From contig NZ_CP025583.1 of NCBI RefSeq assembly GCF_002865605.1, positions 724,501-788,500 on the forward strand: DNA of 64,000 nt, read 5' to 3'. The position numbers and the translations under genes are program-made. Position 1 is the first letter of the stretch; each line of letters begins with the position of its first letter. Positions 24,302-33,689 of the stretch are shown one piece after another. The notes under the pieces were generated by a model. That model did no database searches and was not told where the DNA came from. It saw only the letters and a list, made by a program, of their open reading frames with translations. The DNA is from Paracoccus jeotgali (GTDB taxonomy: Bacteria; Pseudomonadota; Alphaproteobacteria; Rhodobacterales; Rhodobacteraceae).

Positions 24302-26263
24302 ATGGCAATTTCCCCTGAAGCGGGGCTGACCCCGGTCGAGGCCTTCGCCCTGGTCGGCGTGGTCGGTGTGGGCGCGCAATGGCTGGCCTGGCGGTTTCGG
24401 CTGCCGGGCATCGTGCTGATGCTGCTGGCCGGGCTGGCACTGGGGCCGTTCAGCGGCATCTTCGTGCCGTCGCGCGACATCGGCCCGCTGCTTAGCCCGA
24501 TGATTTCGCTGGCCGTCGCCGTGATCCTGTTCGAGGGCGGGCTGACGCTGAATTTCAAGCGGCTGTCGGACGCCGCGCCCGGCGTGCGTCGGCTGGTGAT
24601 GATCGGCGCGCCCATCGGCTGGGTGCTGTCCTCGCTGGCGCTGGCCTTCATCGGCGGGCTGAGCTGGCAGTCCTCGATCGTCTTCGGCGGCGCGATGATC
24701 GTCACCGGCCCGACGGTGATCGCGCCCCTGCTGCGCACCGCCAAGATCCAGAGCCGCCCGGCCCAGCTTCTGCAGTGGGAGGCCATCGTCAACGACGCCA
24801 TTGGCGCCCTTGTTGCCGTGGTGGCGCTGCTGATCGTCATGGTCCGCCAGCAACAGCTGGGCGCGTTCGAGGCGATCTGGACGGTGGTCTCGGGCATCGC
24901 CTTCGCCTCGCTGGTCGGGATCGCGGCGGCCTTTGCGGTGATCCGGGCGTTCCGCGAATCGCTGGTGCCGGAATACATGAAGGTGCCGATGCTGTTCGTG
25001 CTGGTGCTGGGTGCGTTCGCGCTGTCGGACGCGGTGCTGCACGAATCCGGCCTGCTGGCGGTCACCGTCATGGGGCTGCTGATCGGCAACGCCGATCTGC
25101 CCGCCTATACCGAGATTTCCCGCTTCAAGGAGCAGGCGACGACGCTGCTGCTGTCGGGCGTGTTCATCCTGCTGGGGTCCAACGTCAAGCTGGCCGAACT
25201 GGAACTGCTGGATGCGCGGTTCGCGCTGCTGATCCTGGCCGTGGTGGTGCTGGTGCGTCCCGCGACGGTGCTGCTGTCGCTGGCCGGCACCGCGATCCCG
25301 ATGAAAGAGCGGATGCTGGTCGCCATGACCGGGCCGCGCGGGGTGGTGCTGCTGGCGATCTCGGGCCTGTTCGCCGAGCGGCTGGTCACGGAAGGCGTGC
25401 CCGACGGCGCGGTGCTGCAGCCGCTGGCGTTTGTGCTGGTCATGGCGACCGTGGTGCTGCACGGTTTCGCGCTGAAGCCGCTGGCGCAGAAGATGGGGCT
25501 GTCCTCGGGAGAGGTGCCGGGGGTGCTGCTGGTCGGCGGCTCGGCCTTTACCTCGGGTCTGGCCAATGCGCTGGAAAAGATGGAGGTGCGGGTCCTGATC
25601 ACCGACCCCAATCGCGGCCAGCTTCGCGCCCCGCGCGAGGCCGGGGTGCCCACCTATTACGGCGATCTTCTGTCCGAGGCGGCCGATAGCGGGGTCGAGT
25701 TCATTTCCTATTCCACCATCCTCGCCGCGTCCGACAACGACGCCTACAACACGCTGGTCGCGACCGACTTCGCCCCGCAATTCGGGCGCGATTCGATCTG
25801 GCAACTGGCGCGGGTGAAAGAGGATCGTGCCCGCCACTCGCTGCCCAGCCAGCTTGGCGGGCAGGTGCTGAATGACGGTCGGACGCTGGCGCAATATCTG
25901 GAGCTGCTGGCCGAGGGCTGGGTCTTCCGCACCACGCGGCTGACCGAGGAATATTCGCTGGACGATTGGAAAGAGGCCCGCGAAGGGGCGATCCCGCTGG
26001 CCACGCTGCGCGACGGGCAGTTCCGACTCATCGGCCGCAAGGACGAGATGCCGGACAAGCCGAATATGCGGATCGTGTCGCTGATCCCGCCCGACATCGC
26101 CGAGCGTATCCGCAAGGAGACCGAGGAAATCAGCCGCCAGCGCGAATTGGCCCGCAGCGAGGCCGAGGCGGTCCGCAAGGGCGAGGGCAATGGCAGCCAG
26201 CGCGACGATGACGACATGCCGCCGCCGAAATCCAAGTCGAAGCTGCCGGATAGCGATGGGTGA
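24302..26263 (+). CDS. CPA-family cation:proton antiporter
   Basis: A 653-residue inner-membrane antiporter. Residues ~1-410 hold about 12 membrane segments, with the PGIVLMLLAGLALGP start and the paired-acid region LFEGGLTL and QWEAIVNDAIGALVA typical of NhaP/KefB-like CPA exchangers of Na+ or K+ for H+. Residues ~415-520 resemble a TrkA-N nucleotide-binding domain (VLLVGGSAFTSGLANALEKM), suggesting cytosolic gating. The last ~60 residues are charged. AAGGAG precedes the ATG at 24302. It is divergent from the helicase. Ion selectivity cannot be decided. No Mrp-type partners are nearby. Confidence 0.9.
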   Translation: MAISPEAGLTPVEAFALVGVVGVGAQWLAWRFRLPGIVLMLLAGLALGPFSGIFVPSRDIGPLLSPMISLAVAVILFEGGLTLNFKRLSDAAPGVRRLVMIGAPIGWVLSSLALAFIGGLSWQSSIVFGGAMIVTGPTVIAPLLRTAKIQSRPAQLLQWEAIVNDAIGALVAVVALLIVMVRQQQLGAFEAIWTVVSGIAFASLVGIAAAFAVIRAFRESLVPEYMKVPMLFVLVLGAFALSDAVLHESGLLAVTVMGLLIGNADLPAYTEISRFKEQATTLLLSGVFILLGSNVKLAELELLDARFALLILAVVVLVRPATVLLSLAGTAIPMKERMLVAMTGPRGVVLLAISGLFAERLVTEGVPDGAVLQPLAFVLVMATVVLHGFALKPLAQKMGLSSGEVPGVLLVGGSAFTSGLANALEKMEVRVLITDPNRGQLRAPREAGVPTYYGDLLSEAADSGVEFISYSTILAASDNDAYNTLVATDFAPQFGRDSIWQLARVKEDRARHSLPSQLGGQVLNDGRTLAQYLELLAEGWVFRTTRLTEEYSLDDWKEAREGAIPLATLRDGQFRLIGRKDEMPDKPNMRIVSLIPPDIAERIRKETEEISRQRELARSEAEAVRKGEGNGSQRDDDDMPPPKSKSKLPDSDG

Positions 26264-26408
26264 GGGTTCGGGCGGCGAGTTGGATGAGGGGTGGTGTCGC
26301 GGCGGCTTGGAGTCAGCCATTCCGGCGCGGCCTGGTGAATGAACGGCTGTCGCGCGGTGCTTTGATCCTCGGCGCCCCTCGCATCAGGGTATGGTCGCCG
26401 CGCCCGCG

Positions 26409-27299
26409 TCAGTCGTATTGCTTCCAGCGGCGGTGGACCCAGAACCATTGTTCGGGCGTGGCGCGGATCATCGCTTCGAGGTCGTCGTTCAGCGCCTGCA
26501 TCATCTCTGGCGGCGTCGAGTGCGGGATCGGCTCGCCGACATGGACGGTGAAATCCAGCCCGTTGGGCAGCCGCCGGCCCGAGATCGGGACCAGCAGCGC
26601 CTCGTGCCGCAGCGCCAGTTCGGCGGGCGTCAGCACGGTGCGCGAGGGCAGGTCGAAGAAGCGCAGCACCTCGCCCTCGCGCGCGAACTGGTCGAAGCCG
26701 AGCGCCAGCATCCCGCCGCCGCGCAGGAATTTCAGCATCGCCGCGATTCCGGCGCGGCCGCGCGGAAAGATCGGCTCGGCAATGGCGCGCATGGCGGGGA
26801 TGTAGTGGCTGTTGAAGGCCGCGTTGTTCATCGGCCGAAACAGCGCCCCCACCGGCCAGCCGCGTCCGGCCAGCGCCGCGCGCATGGCGTCGTAATTGCC
26901 GAAATGCGCGCAGGCGAGGATCACCGGCCGGTCCGACCGGGCCGCCTCTTCCAGCGCGGCAAGGCCGGGGCCGGTCAGCGGATCGCTGCTGCGGATGCGG
27001 TCGGTGAAGGCGTCGCCGGCATAGATCTCGGCCAGCGAGCGGCCGGCATTGTCCAGCACGCCGCGCGCGATGCGGGCGCGTTCGGCCGCGTCCAGTTCCG
27101 GCATCGCCTGCGCCAGATTGCGGCGCGCGCGGCGCGTCCAGCCGGCGACGGGGCCAAGGATATGGGCAAAGACCCAGCCGACCAGCGGGATGCGCCGTCG
27201 ATAGGGCAGCAGCCGCGCCAGACCCATCACCGCCAGAAAGGCGCCATTGGCCAGCCGGTCGGTCAGGCGGGGGCGGTCGTCAGCCTCGGGCGTCGGCAT
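26409..27299 (-). CDS. Lysophospholipid acyltransferase, LpxL/HtrB-like
   Basis: A 296-residue membrane-associated acyltransferase. The family HX4D/E catalytic motif is AHFGNYDA near residue 131, and an N-terminal hydrophobic region (GAFLAVMGLARLLPYRRRIP) anchors it. Late motifs LRFFDLPSRTVLTPAELALR fit the LpxL/LpxM lipid A acyltransferase superfamily, so it may add a secondary acyl chain to lipid A or act on ornithine/phospholipids. Its ATG at 27299 lies inside the last 20 bases of the DMT transporter gene, so the two are cotranscribed. Confidence 0.88.
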   Translation of the reverse strand: MPTPEADDRPRLTDRLANGAFLAVMGLARLLPYRRRIPLVGWVFAHILGPVAGWTRRARRNLAQAMPELDAAERARIARGVLDNAGRSLAEIYAGDAFTDRIRSSDPLTGPGLAALEEAARSDRPVILACAHFGNYDAMRAALAGRGWPVGALFRPMNNAAFNSHYIPAMRAIAEPIFPRGRAGIAAMLKFLRGGGMLALGFDQFAREGEVLRFFDLPSRTVLTPAELALRHEALLVPISGRRLPNGLDFTVHVGEPIPHSTPPEMMQALNDDLEAMIRATPEQWFWVHRRWKQYD

Positions 27300-28227
27300 G
27301 GGCGGCCTCTTGTCGTGCCAAGCGCGTCTCGCGCCACCAGATATACATCCCCGCGCAGACGATGATCGAGGCGCCGATGACGGTCCAGATATCGGGCAGC
27401 ACGCCCCAGAACAGGAACCCCCACAGCGCCGCCCAGATCAGCCCGGTATAGCCGAAGGGCGCGATGGCCCCGGCCTCGGCCAGCGAAAACGCGTGGATCA
27501 GCAGCGCCTGCGACACCGCGCCGAAGACGCCGATGATCAGGAACGCCCAGAGATGCTCGAACTGGATCGCCTGCCAGAAGAACGGCACCGCGACCGTGCT
27601 CGCGACCGAGCCGACCATCACCGACCAGATCAGCGAGGTCGCCAGCGAATCCGACCGCACCACCCGCGTCAGCAGCGCGCCCGAGGCATAGGTGACCGCC
27701 CCGATCAGCGGCAGGATCGCGGCGGGGTGAAAGACCCCCGCACCGGGCCGGATGATGATCAGCGCCCCGATCATCGCGGCGAGGATCCCCATAATCCGCC
27801 GCCAGCCGATCTTTTCTCCCAGAAACAGGGCGCCCCCCAGCGTGATCAGCACCGGGTTCAGGTCCATGATCGCGGTCGTCTCGGCCAGGCCGATGAACTG
27901 GATCGCGGTGAAGAACAGCGAGACCGAGGCAAGCTGCGTCAGCGCCCGCCAGAATTGCAGCATCGGCTGGCGCGAGCGCAGGCTGGGGAAAAAGCGGCTG
28001 CGGTAAAAGATCACCAGCACCGCCAGATTGCCCATGAAGCGCGCCCAGACGACCTGTCCGGGATGATAGAACTCGCCCAGATATTTCGCCGTCGCGTCCA
28101 TCATCGAGAAACAGAACACCGCCAGCAGCAGGATCACGATGCCGCGCGACTGGTCGCCACCCTGCCGCCGCCGCATGCCGTCGCGGCTGCGCCGGAACAT
28201 CGCGAATGTCGGCGGCAGGGGGCGCAT
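27280..28227 (-). CDS. DMT-superfamily (EamA) transporter
   Basis: A 315-residue inner-membrane protein with two EamA repeats, giving ten predicted helices. Segments include VILLLAVFCFSMMDATAKYL, AETTAIMDLNPVLITLGGALFLGEKIGW (split here as two parts of the repeat) and the second repeat ending YIWWRETRLA. Relatives export amino acids, metabolites or S-adenosylmethionine; the cargo is unknown. The ATG at 28227 has no clear ribosome site; an internal ATG at 28200 is an alternative. It overlaps the acyltransferase gene by 20 bases and begins 70 bases after tkt ends. Confidence 0.85.
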   Translation of the reverse strand: MRPLPPTFAMFRRSRDGMRRRQGGDQSRGIVILLLAVFCFSMMDATAKYLGEFYHPGQVVWARFMGNLAVLVIFYRSRFFPSLRSRQPMLQFWRALTQLASVSLFFTAIQFIGLAETTAIMDLNPVLITLGGALFLGEKIGWRRIMGILAAMIGALIIIRPGAGVFHPAAILPLIGAVTYASGALLTRVVRSDSLATSLIWSVMVGSVASTVAVPFFWQAIQFEHLWAFLIIGVFGAVSQALLIHAFSLAEAGAIAPFGYTGLIWAALWGFLFWGVLPDIWTVIGASIIVCAGMYIWWRETRLARQEAAHADARG

Positions 28228-28297
28228 CAGAAAAGGACCGCGGCGGCGTTACACCGCCACGGCCCCGTCTTGTGGCGCCGACTGGGGTCGGCGAGGG

Positions 28298-30316
28298 TCA
28301 CAGCAGCGCCTTGGCCCGGTCCGCGACGGCCTCGGCGGTGATGCCGAACTCCTTGAACAGACGTTCGGCCGGGGCCGAGGCGCCAAAGCCGGTCATGCCG
28401 ACGAAATCGGACGTCCGGTCGCTGCCGCCTTCGCCCATCAGCAGCCAGTCCCAGCCCTGCCGGATCGCGGCCTCGATGCCGATGCGGACGGTGCCTTCGG
28501 GCAGCACCTCGCGGCGGTAAGCCTCGGGCTGGTCGCGGAACAGCTCCATGCAGGGGACCGAGACGACGCGGGTGGCGATGCCCTCGGCCTCGAGCGCCTC
28601 GCGGGCCTTGACGGCGACCTCGACCTCGGAGCCCGAGGCCAGCAGCACGACGCGCGGTGTGTCGGATGCCTCGCGCAGGATATAGGCGCCCTTGGCGGTC
28701 AGGTTCTCGCCGCTTTCGGTGCGCAGCAGGGGCAGGTTCTGACGCGACAGCGCCAGCACGGTGGGCGCATCATCGGTGTCGATGGCAATTTCCCAGGCCT
28801 CGGCGGTCTCGACCAGATCGCAGGGGCGCATGACCAGCGTGTTGGGCGTCGCCCGGCAGATCGCCAGATGCTCGACCGGCTGGTGGGTGGGGCCGTCCTC
28901 GCCCAGGCCGATGCTGTCATGGGTCATGACATAGATGGTGCCGATCCCCATCAGCGCCGACAGCCGCATCGCGCCGCGGGCGTAGTCGGTGAAGGTCAGG
29001 AAGGTGCCGCCATAGGGCCGGAAGCCGCCATGCAGGAAGATCCCGTTCATCGCCGCCGCCATGCCGTGTTCGCGGATGCCGTAATGGATATAGCGGCCCT
29101 TGCGGTTGTCGGGGCCGAACTTGCCCAGGCTGGGCGTCAGCGTGTTGTTCGAGCCGGTCAGATCGGCCGACCCGCCGAACATCTCGGGCAGATGCGGGTT
29201 CACCACCTCGAGCACCATTTCCGACGCCTTGCGGGTGGCGATCTTGGGGTTGCCCTCGATCGCCTGTTCCTTCAGCGCAGCGATGGCGGGAGAGAGCTTG
29301 TCGCTGACCTCGCCCGAGACGCGGCGGGCGAATTCGTCGCGCGCATCCTCGGGCAGGGCGTCGACGCGCTGCTGCCATGCCTCGCGGTCGGTCTTGCCGC
29401 GGCTGCCGATCTGACGCCATTCCGACAGGATGTCGTCGGGAATGACGAACTCGGCATGTTCCCAGCCGTAAAGGCTGCGGGTGACGGCGATTTCCTCGGC
29501 GCCAAGGGGCGAGCCGTGGGCGGCGGCGGTGTCCTGCTTTTTCGGCGCGCCAAAGCCGATGATGGTCTTGCAATCGACCAGCGTCGGGCGGCCGTCGCTG
29601 TTCTTGGCCTCGGTCAGGGCGCGGTCGATATCGGCGGCGTCGTGGCCGTCGCAGGACAACACCCGCCAGCCCGAGGCGTGGAACCGCTCGTGCTGGTTGG
29701 TGGCGTCGGACATGCTGACGCGGCCGTCAATGGTGATGTCGTTATTGTCCCACAGCACGATCAGCCGGCCCAGCTTTTGCGCGCCGGCAAGGCTGATCGC
29801 CTCTTGGCTGATGCCCTCCATCAGGCAGCCATCGCCCGAAATGACCCAGGTGCGGTGGTCGCACAGATCGTCGCCGAACTCGGCCCGCATGGCCTCCTCG
29901 GCAATGGCGAAGCCGACCGAATTGGCGATCCCCTGACCAAGCGGGCCGGTCGTCGTCTCGATCCCGTCGGCATGGCCGTATTCCGGGTGGCCCGCCGTGA
30001 TCGCGCCCCACTGGCGGAAGTTGCGGATCTGGTCCAGGGTCATCTGTTCATACCCGGTCAGATACATCAGCGCATAAAGCAGCATTGAGCCGTGGCCCGC
30101 CGACAGGATGAAGCGGTCGCGGTCGAACCAGTTGGGCGCCGAGGCGTCGAATTTCAGGTGGTTGCGGAACAGCACGGTCGCCACATCGGCCATGCCCATG
30201 GGCATGCCGGGATGGCCCGAATTCGCCGCCTGCACCGCATCCATCGCCAGGACGCGGATCGAGGTGGCAAGGTTCCAGTGCTGCGGGTCGGCCTTGCGGC
30301 GCGCGTCGAGATCCAT
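28298..30316 (-). CDS. tkt: Transketolase
   Basis: Thiamine-diphosphate enzyme transferring two-carbon units in the pentose phosphate pathway and, in autotrophs, the Calvin cycle. At 672 residues it is full length: [15 protein letters not shown], the ThDP/Mg motif [14 protein letters not shown] with WDNN, and the pyrimidine-domain [13 protein letters not shown] and [15 protein letters not shown]. The ATG at 30316 has AAGGA eight bases upstream; another ATG at 30325 is too close to that site. No Calvin-cycle genes are adjacent, so a housekeeping role is likely. The 337 bases to rplU hold the rplU promoter and a weak possible tkt promoter (TTGAAA near 30375 on the minus strand). Confidence 0.97.
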   Translation of the reverse strand: MDLDARRKADPQHWNLATSIRVLAMDAVQAANSGHPGMPMGMADVATVLFRNHLKFDASAPNWFDRDRFILSAGHGSMLLYALMYLTGYEQMTLDQIRNFRQWGAITAGHPEYGHADGIETTTGPLGQGIANSVGFAIAEEAMRAEFGDDLCDHRTWVISGDGCLMEGISQEAISLAGAQKLGRLIVLWDNNDITIDGRVSMSDATNQHERFHASGWRVLSCDGHDAADIDRALTEAKNSDGRPTLVDCKTIIGFGAPKKQDTAAAHGSPLGAEEIAVTRSLYGWEHAEFVIPDDILSEWRQIGSRGKTDREAWQQRVDALPEDARDEFARRVSGEVSDKLSPAIAALKEQAIEGNPKIATRKASEMVLEVVNPHLPEMFGGSADLTGSNNTLTPSLGKFGPDNRKGRYIHYGIREHGMAAAMNGIFLHGGFRPYGGTFLTFTDYARGAMRLSALMGIGTIYVMTHDSIGLGEDGPTHQPVEHLAICRATPNTLVMRPCDLVETAEAWEIAIDTDDAPTVLALSRQNLPLLRTESGENLTAKGAYILREASDTPRVVLLASGSEVEVAVKAREALEAEGIATRVVSVPCMELFRDQPEAYRREVLPEGTVRIGIEAAIRQGWDWLLMGEGGSDRTSDFVGMTGFGASAPAERLFKEFGITAEAVADRAKALL

Positions 30317-30474
30317 CTTCGGCATCCTTGCAATCTTGATCGCGCCCCTGATAGCAGGTGACGGCCCGGTTTCAAGCCAGAGCCGGCGGACGCACGCCGA
30401 CAGCGCCCGCGCCCTTGCCCGAGGCCCGCCGCCGGAAAGGCCGGGAAAAGCCGCTGCCGGACCCCGCAAAGCCG

Positions 30475-30503
30475 TTGACTTGGCCGCGCCGATCCGCCAT
30501 ATG
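30475..30503 (+). promoter_or_regulatory. Promoter of rplU-rpmA
   Basis: TTGACT at 30475-30480 and CATATG at 30498-30503 with a 17-base spacer. The predicted start near 30510 leaves a leader of about 145 bases before rplU, long enough for autoregulation, though no conserved structure was recognised. Confidence 0.65.
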
Positions 30504-30653
30504 GGCCGGACCGGCCGGGCCCATGCCTTGTGCCGGCACGTTGTTTTCAACCAACACCCTTGGCGGGTGCGCTGTCCGAAGGTGGGGCCGATAGGTCCCG
30601 AAACGCTGCCCTGACCGGCAGGACCGCGGGATGCGGGATACGAAGGAAAGAAG

Positions 30654-31031
30654 ATGTTCGCAGTTCTCAAGACGGGCGGCAAGCAGTACCGCGTTCAGGC
30701 GGGCGACGTGCTGCGCGTGGAAAAGCTGGCTGCTGAAGCCGGTGACAAGGTCCAGTTCAACGAGATCCTGATGGTCGGCGGGACCGTCGGCGCGCCCTTG
30801 GTGGACGGTGCCGGCGTGCAGGCCGAGGTCATCGACCAGATCAAGGGTGACAAGGTCATCAACTTCGTCAAGCGCCGCCGCAAGCACAGCTCGCAGCGCA
30901 CGCGCGGTCACCGCCAGCAGCTGACGCTGGTGCGGGTGACCGATGTGCTGGAATCGGGTGCCGAGAAGTCGGGCGTGAAGCCGGCGCTCGGGATGCGGGT
31001 CGCACGCGCGCAACTGGCCGCGGAAAAGTGA
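30654..31031 (+). CDS. rplU: 50S ribosomal protein L21
   Basis: A 125-residue large-subunit protein that binds 23S rRNA with L20. It begins [20 protein letters not shown], with [16 protein letters not shown] in the middle. The C-terminal ~22 residues ([20 protein letters not shown]) extend past the E. coli protein. AAGGAAAG precedes the ATG. rpmA follows 89 bases later; the pair forms the usual L21-L27 operon with a terminator at 31421. Confidence 0.97.
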   Translation: MFAVLKTGGKQYRVQAGDVLRVEKLAAEAGDKVQFNEILMVGGTVGAPLVDGAGVQAEVIDQIKGDKVINFVKRRRKHSSQRTRGHRQQLTLVRVTDVLESGAEKSGVKPALGMRVARAQLAAEK

Positions 31032-31120
31032 TCTTGGGCCGGGGCGGACTGGCATGGCCCGCGACCCCGGCGAACGGAATTCAGGCCAGCAGACTGGCCT
31101 CTAACGGAAAGGACTAAGTC

Positions 31121-31393
31121 ATGGCACACAAGAAAGCAGGCGGTTCGTCCCGCAACGGCCGCGACTCGGCCGGTCGCCGTCTCGGCGTCAAGATGTATGG
31201 CGGTCAGGCCGCCATTGCCGGCAACATCATCGTCCGCCAGCGCGGCACGACCTGGTGGCCGGGCACGAATGTCGGCATGGGCCGCGATCACACGCTGTTC
31301 GCGCTGACCGATGGCGAAGTGGTGTTCAAGAAGGGCCTCAAGGGCCGAACCTTCATCTCGGTGATGCCGGCCAGCGCCGAGGCCGCCGAATAG
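31121..31393 (+). CDS. rpmA: 50S ribosomal protein L27
   Basis: A 90-residue protein whose N-terminal tail reaches the peptidyl transferase centre. It begins [20 protein letters not shown], with no cleavable N-terminal extension, and includes [17 protein letters not shown] and [23 protein letters not shown] precedes the ATG. It follows rplU by 89 bases. obgE, its frequent neighbour elsewhere, is not the next gene here. Confidence 0.97.
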   Translation: MAHKKAGGSSRNGRDSAGRRLGVKMYGGQAAIAGNIIVRQRGTTWWPGTNVGMGRDHTLFALTDGEVVFKKGLKGRTFISVMPASAEAAE

Positions 31394-31420
31394 GCCGAGC
31401 CGAACCCGGCTGATAGACAG

Positions 31421-31447
31421 GGGGATCGGTGAAAACCGGTCCCCTTT
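31421..31447 (+). terminator. Terminator after rpmA
   Basis: GGGGATCGGT-GAAA-ACCGGTCCCC followed by TTT: a ten-base stem with one G-U pair and a stable GAAA tetraloop, starting 28 bases after the L27 stop codon. Confidence 0.85.
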
Positions 31448-31497
31448 CGGCATTTCGGGCCGCCGCGCCGCGCGCCCACCCCGTCGGAGGAGAGATG

Positions 31498-32058
31498 ATG
31501 AGTGCAACCGCCCTGGCCGCGTCCGACAGGGACGCGGCGCAGCCCGTGATCCAGACCGAACGCCTGCTGCTGCGCCCGCTGCGCGCCTCGGATGCGGGGC
31601 TGATCGCCCATTACACCGCTGACCGCCGCGTTGCCGAAGGCACCCGCGCCATTCCCCATCCGCTGCCGCCGGGCGCGGCCGAGGCCTTCGTCGCCCGCGC
31701 CATGTCCGACGACCGCGACGAGGATGTCTGGGCCATTGACGGCTCGGCCCGCGAGTTGGGCGAGCTGCTGGGCGTCGTCTCGCTGACCCGGATCGAGGAT
31801 TCGCAGTCGGAACTGGGCTTCTGGGTCGGCGCTGGCTTCTGGAACACCGGCTTCGCCAGCGAGGCGGTGGCCGGGCTGGTCGGCGTGAACCCGCATGGCT
31901 CGCGCACGCTGTTCGCCGAGGTGTTTCAGGACAATCCCGGCTCGGCCCGGGTGCTGACCAATTGCGGCTTTGCCTATCTGGGCGACGCGGAAAGCTGGTC
32001 GGTGGCGCGCAATGCGCGGGTGCCGACCTGGACCTATCTGCGGCGCATGGGCGACTGA
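31498..32058 (+). CDS. GNAT family N-acetyltransferase
   Basis: A 186-residue acetyltransferase. The fold begins with ERLLLRPLRASDAGLIAHY and includes ELGFWVGAGFWNTGFASEAV and the C-terminal VLTNCGFAYLGDAESWSVAR, typical of the RimJ/RimL-like group. GGAGGAG lies at 31486-31492, five bases before the ATG at 31498; an adjacent ATG at 31495 is possible. Acceptor unknown. It follows the L27 terminator closely, so it probably has its own promoter or depends on read-through. The aldo/keto reductase gene starts 99 bases later. Confidence 0.85.
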   Translation: MSATALAASDRDAAQPVIQTERLLLRPLRASDAGLIAHYTADRRVAEGTRAIPHPLPPGAAEAFVARAMSDDRDEDVWAIDGSARELGELLGVVSLTRIEDSQSELGFWVGAGFWNTGFASEAVAGLVGVNPHGSRTLFAEVFQDNPGSARVLTNCGFAYLGDAESWSVARNARVPTWTYLRRMGD

Positions 32059-32157
32059 CGCGCGGCGCCGCCGCTTCACCTTTGCCGGCGGAACTTCTAT
32101 GAAGGCCGCTGACGACGGATTTCCCCGCCGGGGTTGCTCAGGGTGGCAGGCAGGCCG

Positions 32158-33057
32158 ATGCAGATGAACCGCTTTCAGATCGCCGACGGGGTCTCGCTCA
32201 GCCGCATCGCCTATGGCATGTCGCGCATGGCCGAGGCCGAGGATACCGGCCCCGGCGCGGTTCTGGGGCGGCTGGACGCCTGTCTGGGGCAGGGGATCAC
32301 GACACTCGATCAGGCCGACATCTACGGCGATTACCGGGCCGAGGCGATGCTGGGCGCCGCTTTCGCGCAGCGTCCCGGCCTGCGCGACAGTTTCGAAATC
32401 GTGACCAAAGCCGGCGTGGTGATGCCGGGCGGCCGCGTGGCCGGGGCGCGGCTGCGCTATTACGATACCTCGCGCGCCCATATCCTCGCCTCGGTCGAGG
32501 CGAGCCTGAAGGCGCTGCGGACGGACCGCGTCGATCTGCTGCTGATCCACCGGCCCGATCCGCTGATGGACCCGGCCGAGACCGGTGCGGTGCTGGACGA
32601 TCTGGTGCGGACCGGCAAGGCCCGCGCGGTCGGCGTGTCGAATTTCCAGCCCCACGACATGGCCCTGCTGCAGGACCACATGGTCCAGCCGCTGGTCGTG
32701 AACCAGATCGAGATCTCGCTGGCCGCGCCAGAGCCGGTGACCAATGGCGAACTGGCCTATCAGCAGCGCGCCGGCATGGTGCCGATGGCCTGGTCGCCGC
32801 TGGCGGGGGGCGCGCTGTTCGCGGGTGCGCGCCCGGCGCTGCTGGCCGTGCTGCGCGAGATGGCGGCCGAGAAGGACTGCGATATCGCGGCCCTCGCGGT
32901 GGCCTGGCTGCTGGCCCACCCGGCGGGCATCGTGCCGGTGATGGGCACCAACCGGCTGGAACGGATCGCGCGGCTGACCGATGCGCTGCAGGTCTCGCTG
33001 GACCGGCAGGACTGGTTCACGCTTTATGCCGCCGCCGTCGGCCACGAGGTGCCATGA
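32158..33057 (+). CDS. Aldo/keto reductase (YdhF-like)
   Basis: A 299-residue NADPH-dependent oxidoreductase with a TIM barrel. The catalytic tetrad is visible: Asp and Tyr in LDQADIYGDY, Lys in EIVTKAGV and His in LLLIHRPD. The later KARAVGVSNFQPHDMALLQ and VPVMGTNRLERIARL (cofactor phosphate binding) are in family order, closest to YdhF. The ATG at 32158 is chosen; a TTG at 32134 in frame is less likely. Substrate unknown. The flavin reductase gene begins 94 bases downstream. Confidence 0.9.
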   Translation: MQMNRFQIADGVSLSRIAYGMSRMAEAEDTGPGAVLGRLDACLGQGITTLDQADIYGDYRAEAMLGAAFAQRPGLRDSFEIVTKAGVVMPGGRVAGARLRYYDTSRAHILASVEASLKALRTDRVDLLLIHRPDPLMDPAETGAVLDDLVRTGKARAVGVSNFQPHDMALLQDHMVQPLVVNQIEISLAAPEPVTNGELAYQQRAGMVPMAWSPLAGGALFAGARPALLAVLREMAAEKDCDIAALAVAWLLAHPAGIVPVMGTNRLERIARLTDALQVSLDRQDWFTLYAAAVGHEVP

Positions 33058-33151
33058 CCGCCGCGGCATCAAAGGGCCGCGACCTGTGACCGACAACCGC
33101 CGACCGACGCGGCCCGACCCGCGTCCGACCCCGATCCTGACCCGAGGCGCC

Positions 33152-33643
33152 ATGACCAAATTCACCCCCGATCACCGCAACGCCCGCGCCTTTCGCGACG
33201 CGCTTGGCAGCTTTGCGACCGGCGTCACCATCGTCACCATCGCCAGCCCCGCGGGGCCGCAGGGGGTGACGGTCAACAGCTTTACCTCGGTTTCTCTGGC
33301 GCCGCCGCTGATCCTGTGGTCGCCGGGCAAGTTCTCGCGCCGGCATCACCTGTTCGCCCGCGCGCCGCAGTTCAGCGTGCATGTGCTGGCCGAGGATCAG
33401 AAACACCTCGCCGACCGCTTCACCCGCGGCGGGGCGCAGTTCGAGGGGCTGGCGCATGATCTGTCACCCGAGGGCGTGCCACAGATCCCCGGCACGCTGA
33501 CGCGGTTCGATTGCAGTCTAGAGACGGTGCATGACGCGGGCGATCATTCGCTGGTCATCGGCCGCGTGCTGCGGGTCGCCACCACGCCGGGCCAGCCGTT
33601 GATCATCGCGCAGGGGCAATGGGGCCGGCTGGACCCGTATTGA
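33152..33643 (+). CDS. Flavin reductase domain protein (HpaC-like)
   Basis: A 163-residue FMN/FAD-binding split-barrel protein. It shows ALGSFATGVTIVTIASPAGP, NSFTSVSLAPPLILW (flavin binding) and the late DHSLVIGRVLRV. Such proteins supply reduced flavin to two-component monooxygenases; no monooxygenase is nearby, so the partner is unknown. The ATG at 33152 follows GAGG; the frame open further upstream is not conserved-looking. It converges on the carboxypeptidase gene with 46 bases between them. Confidence 0.88.
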   Translation: MTKFTPDHRNARAFRDALGSFATGVTIVTIASPAGPQGVTVNSFTSVSLAPPLILWSPGKFSRRHHLFARAPQFSVHVLAEDQKHLADRFTRGGAQFEGLAHDLSPEGVPQIPGTLTRFDCSLETVHDAGDHSLVIGRVLRVATTPGQPLIIAQGQWGRLDPY

Positions 33644-33689
33644 GGGCGCGCGATCGGGGCCGGACCTGCCGACCCCGGTGAGATAGCGC

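Noticed and set aside
26264-26408. Gap between the antiporter and the acyltransferase genes
   Set aside because: No terminator, RNA or small gene could be supported, although the genes converge here.
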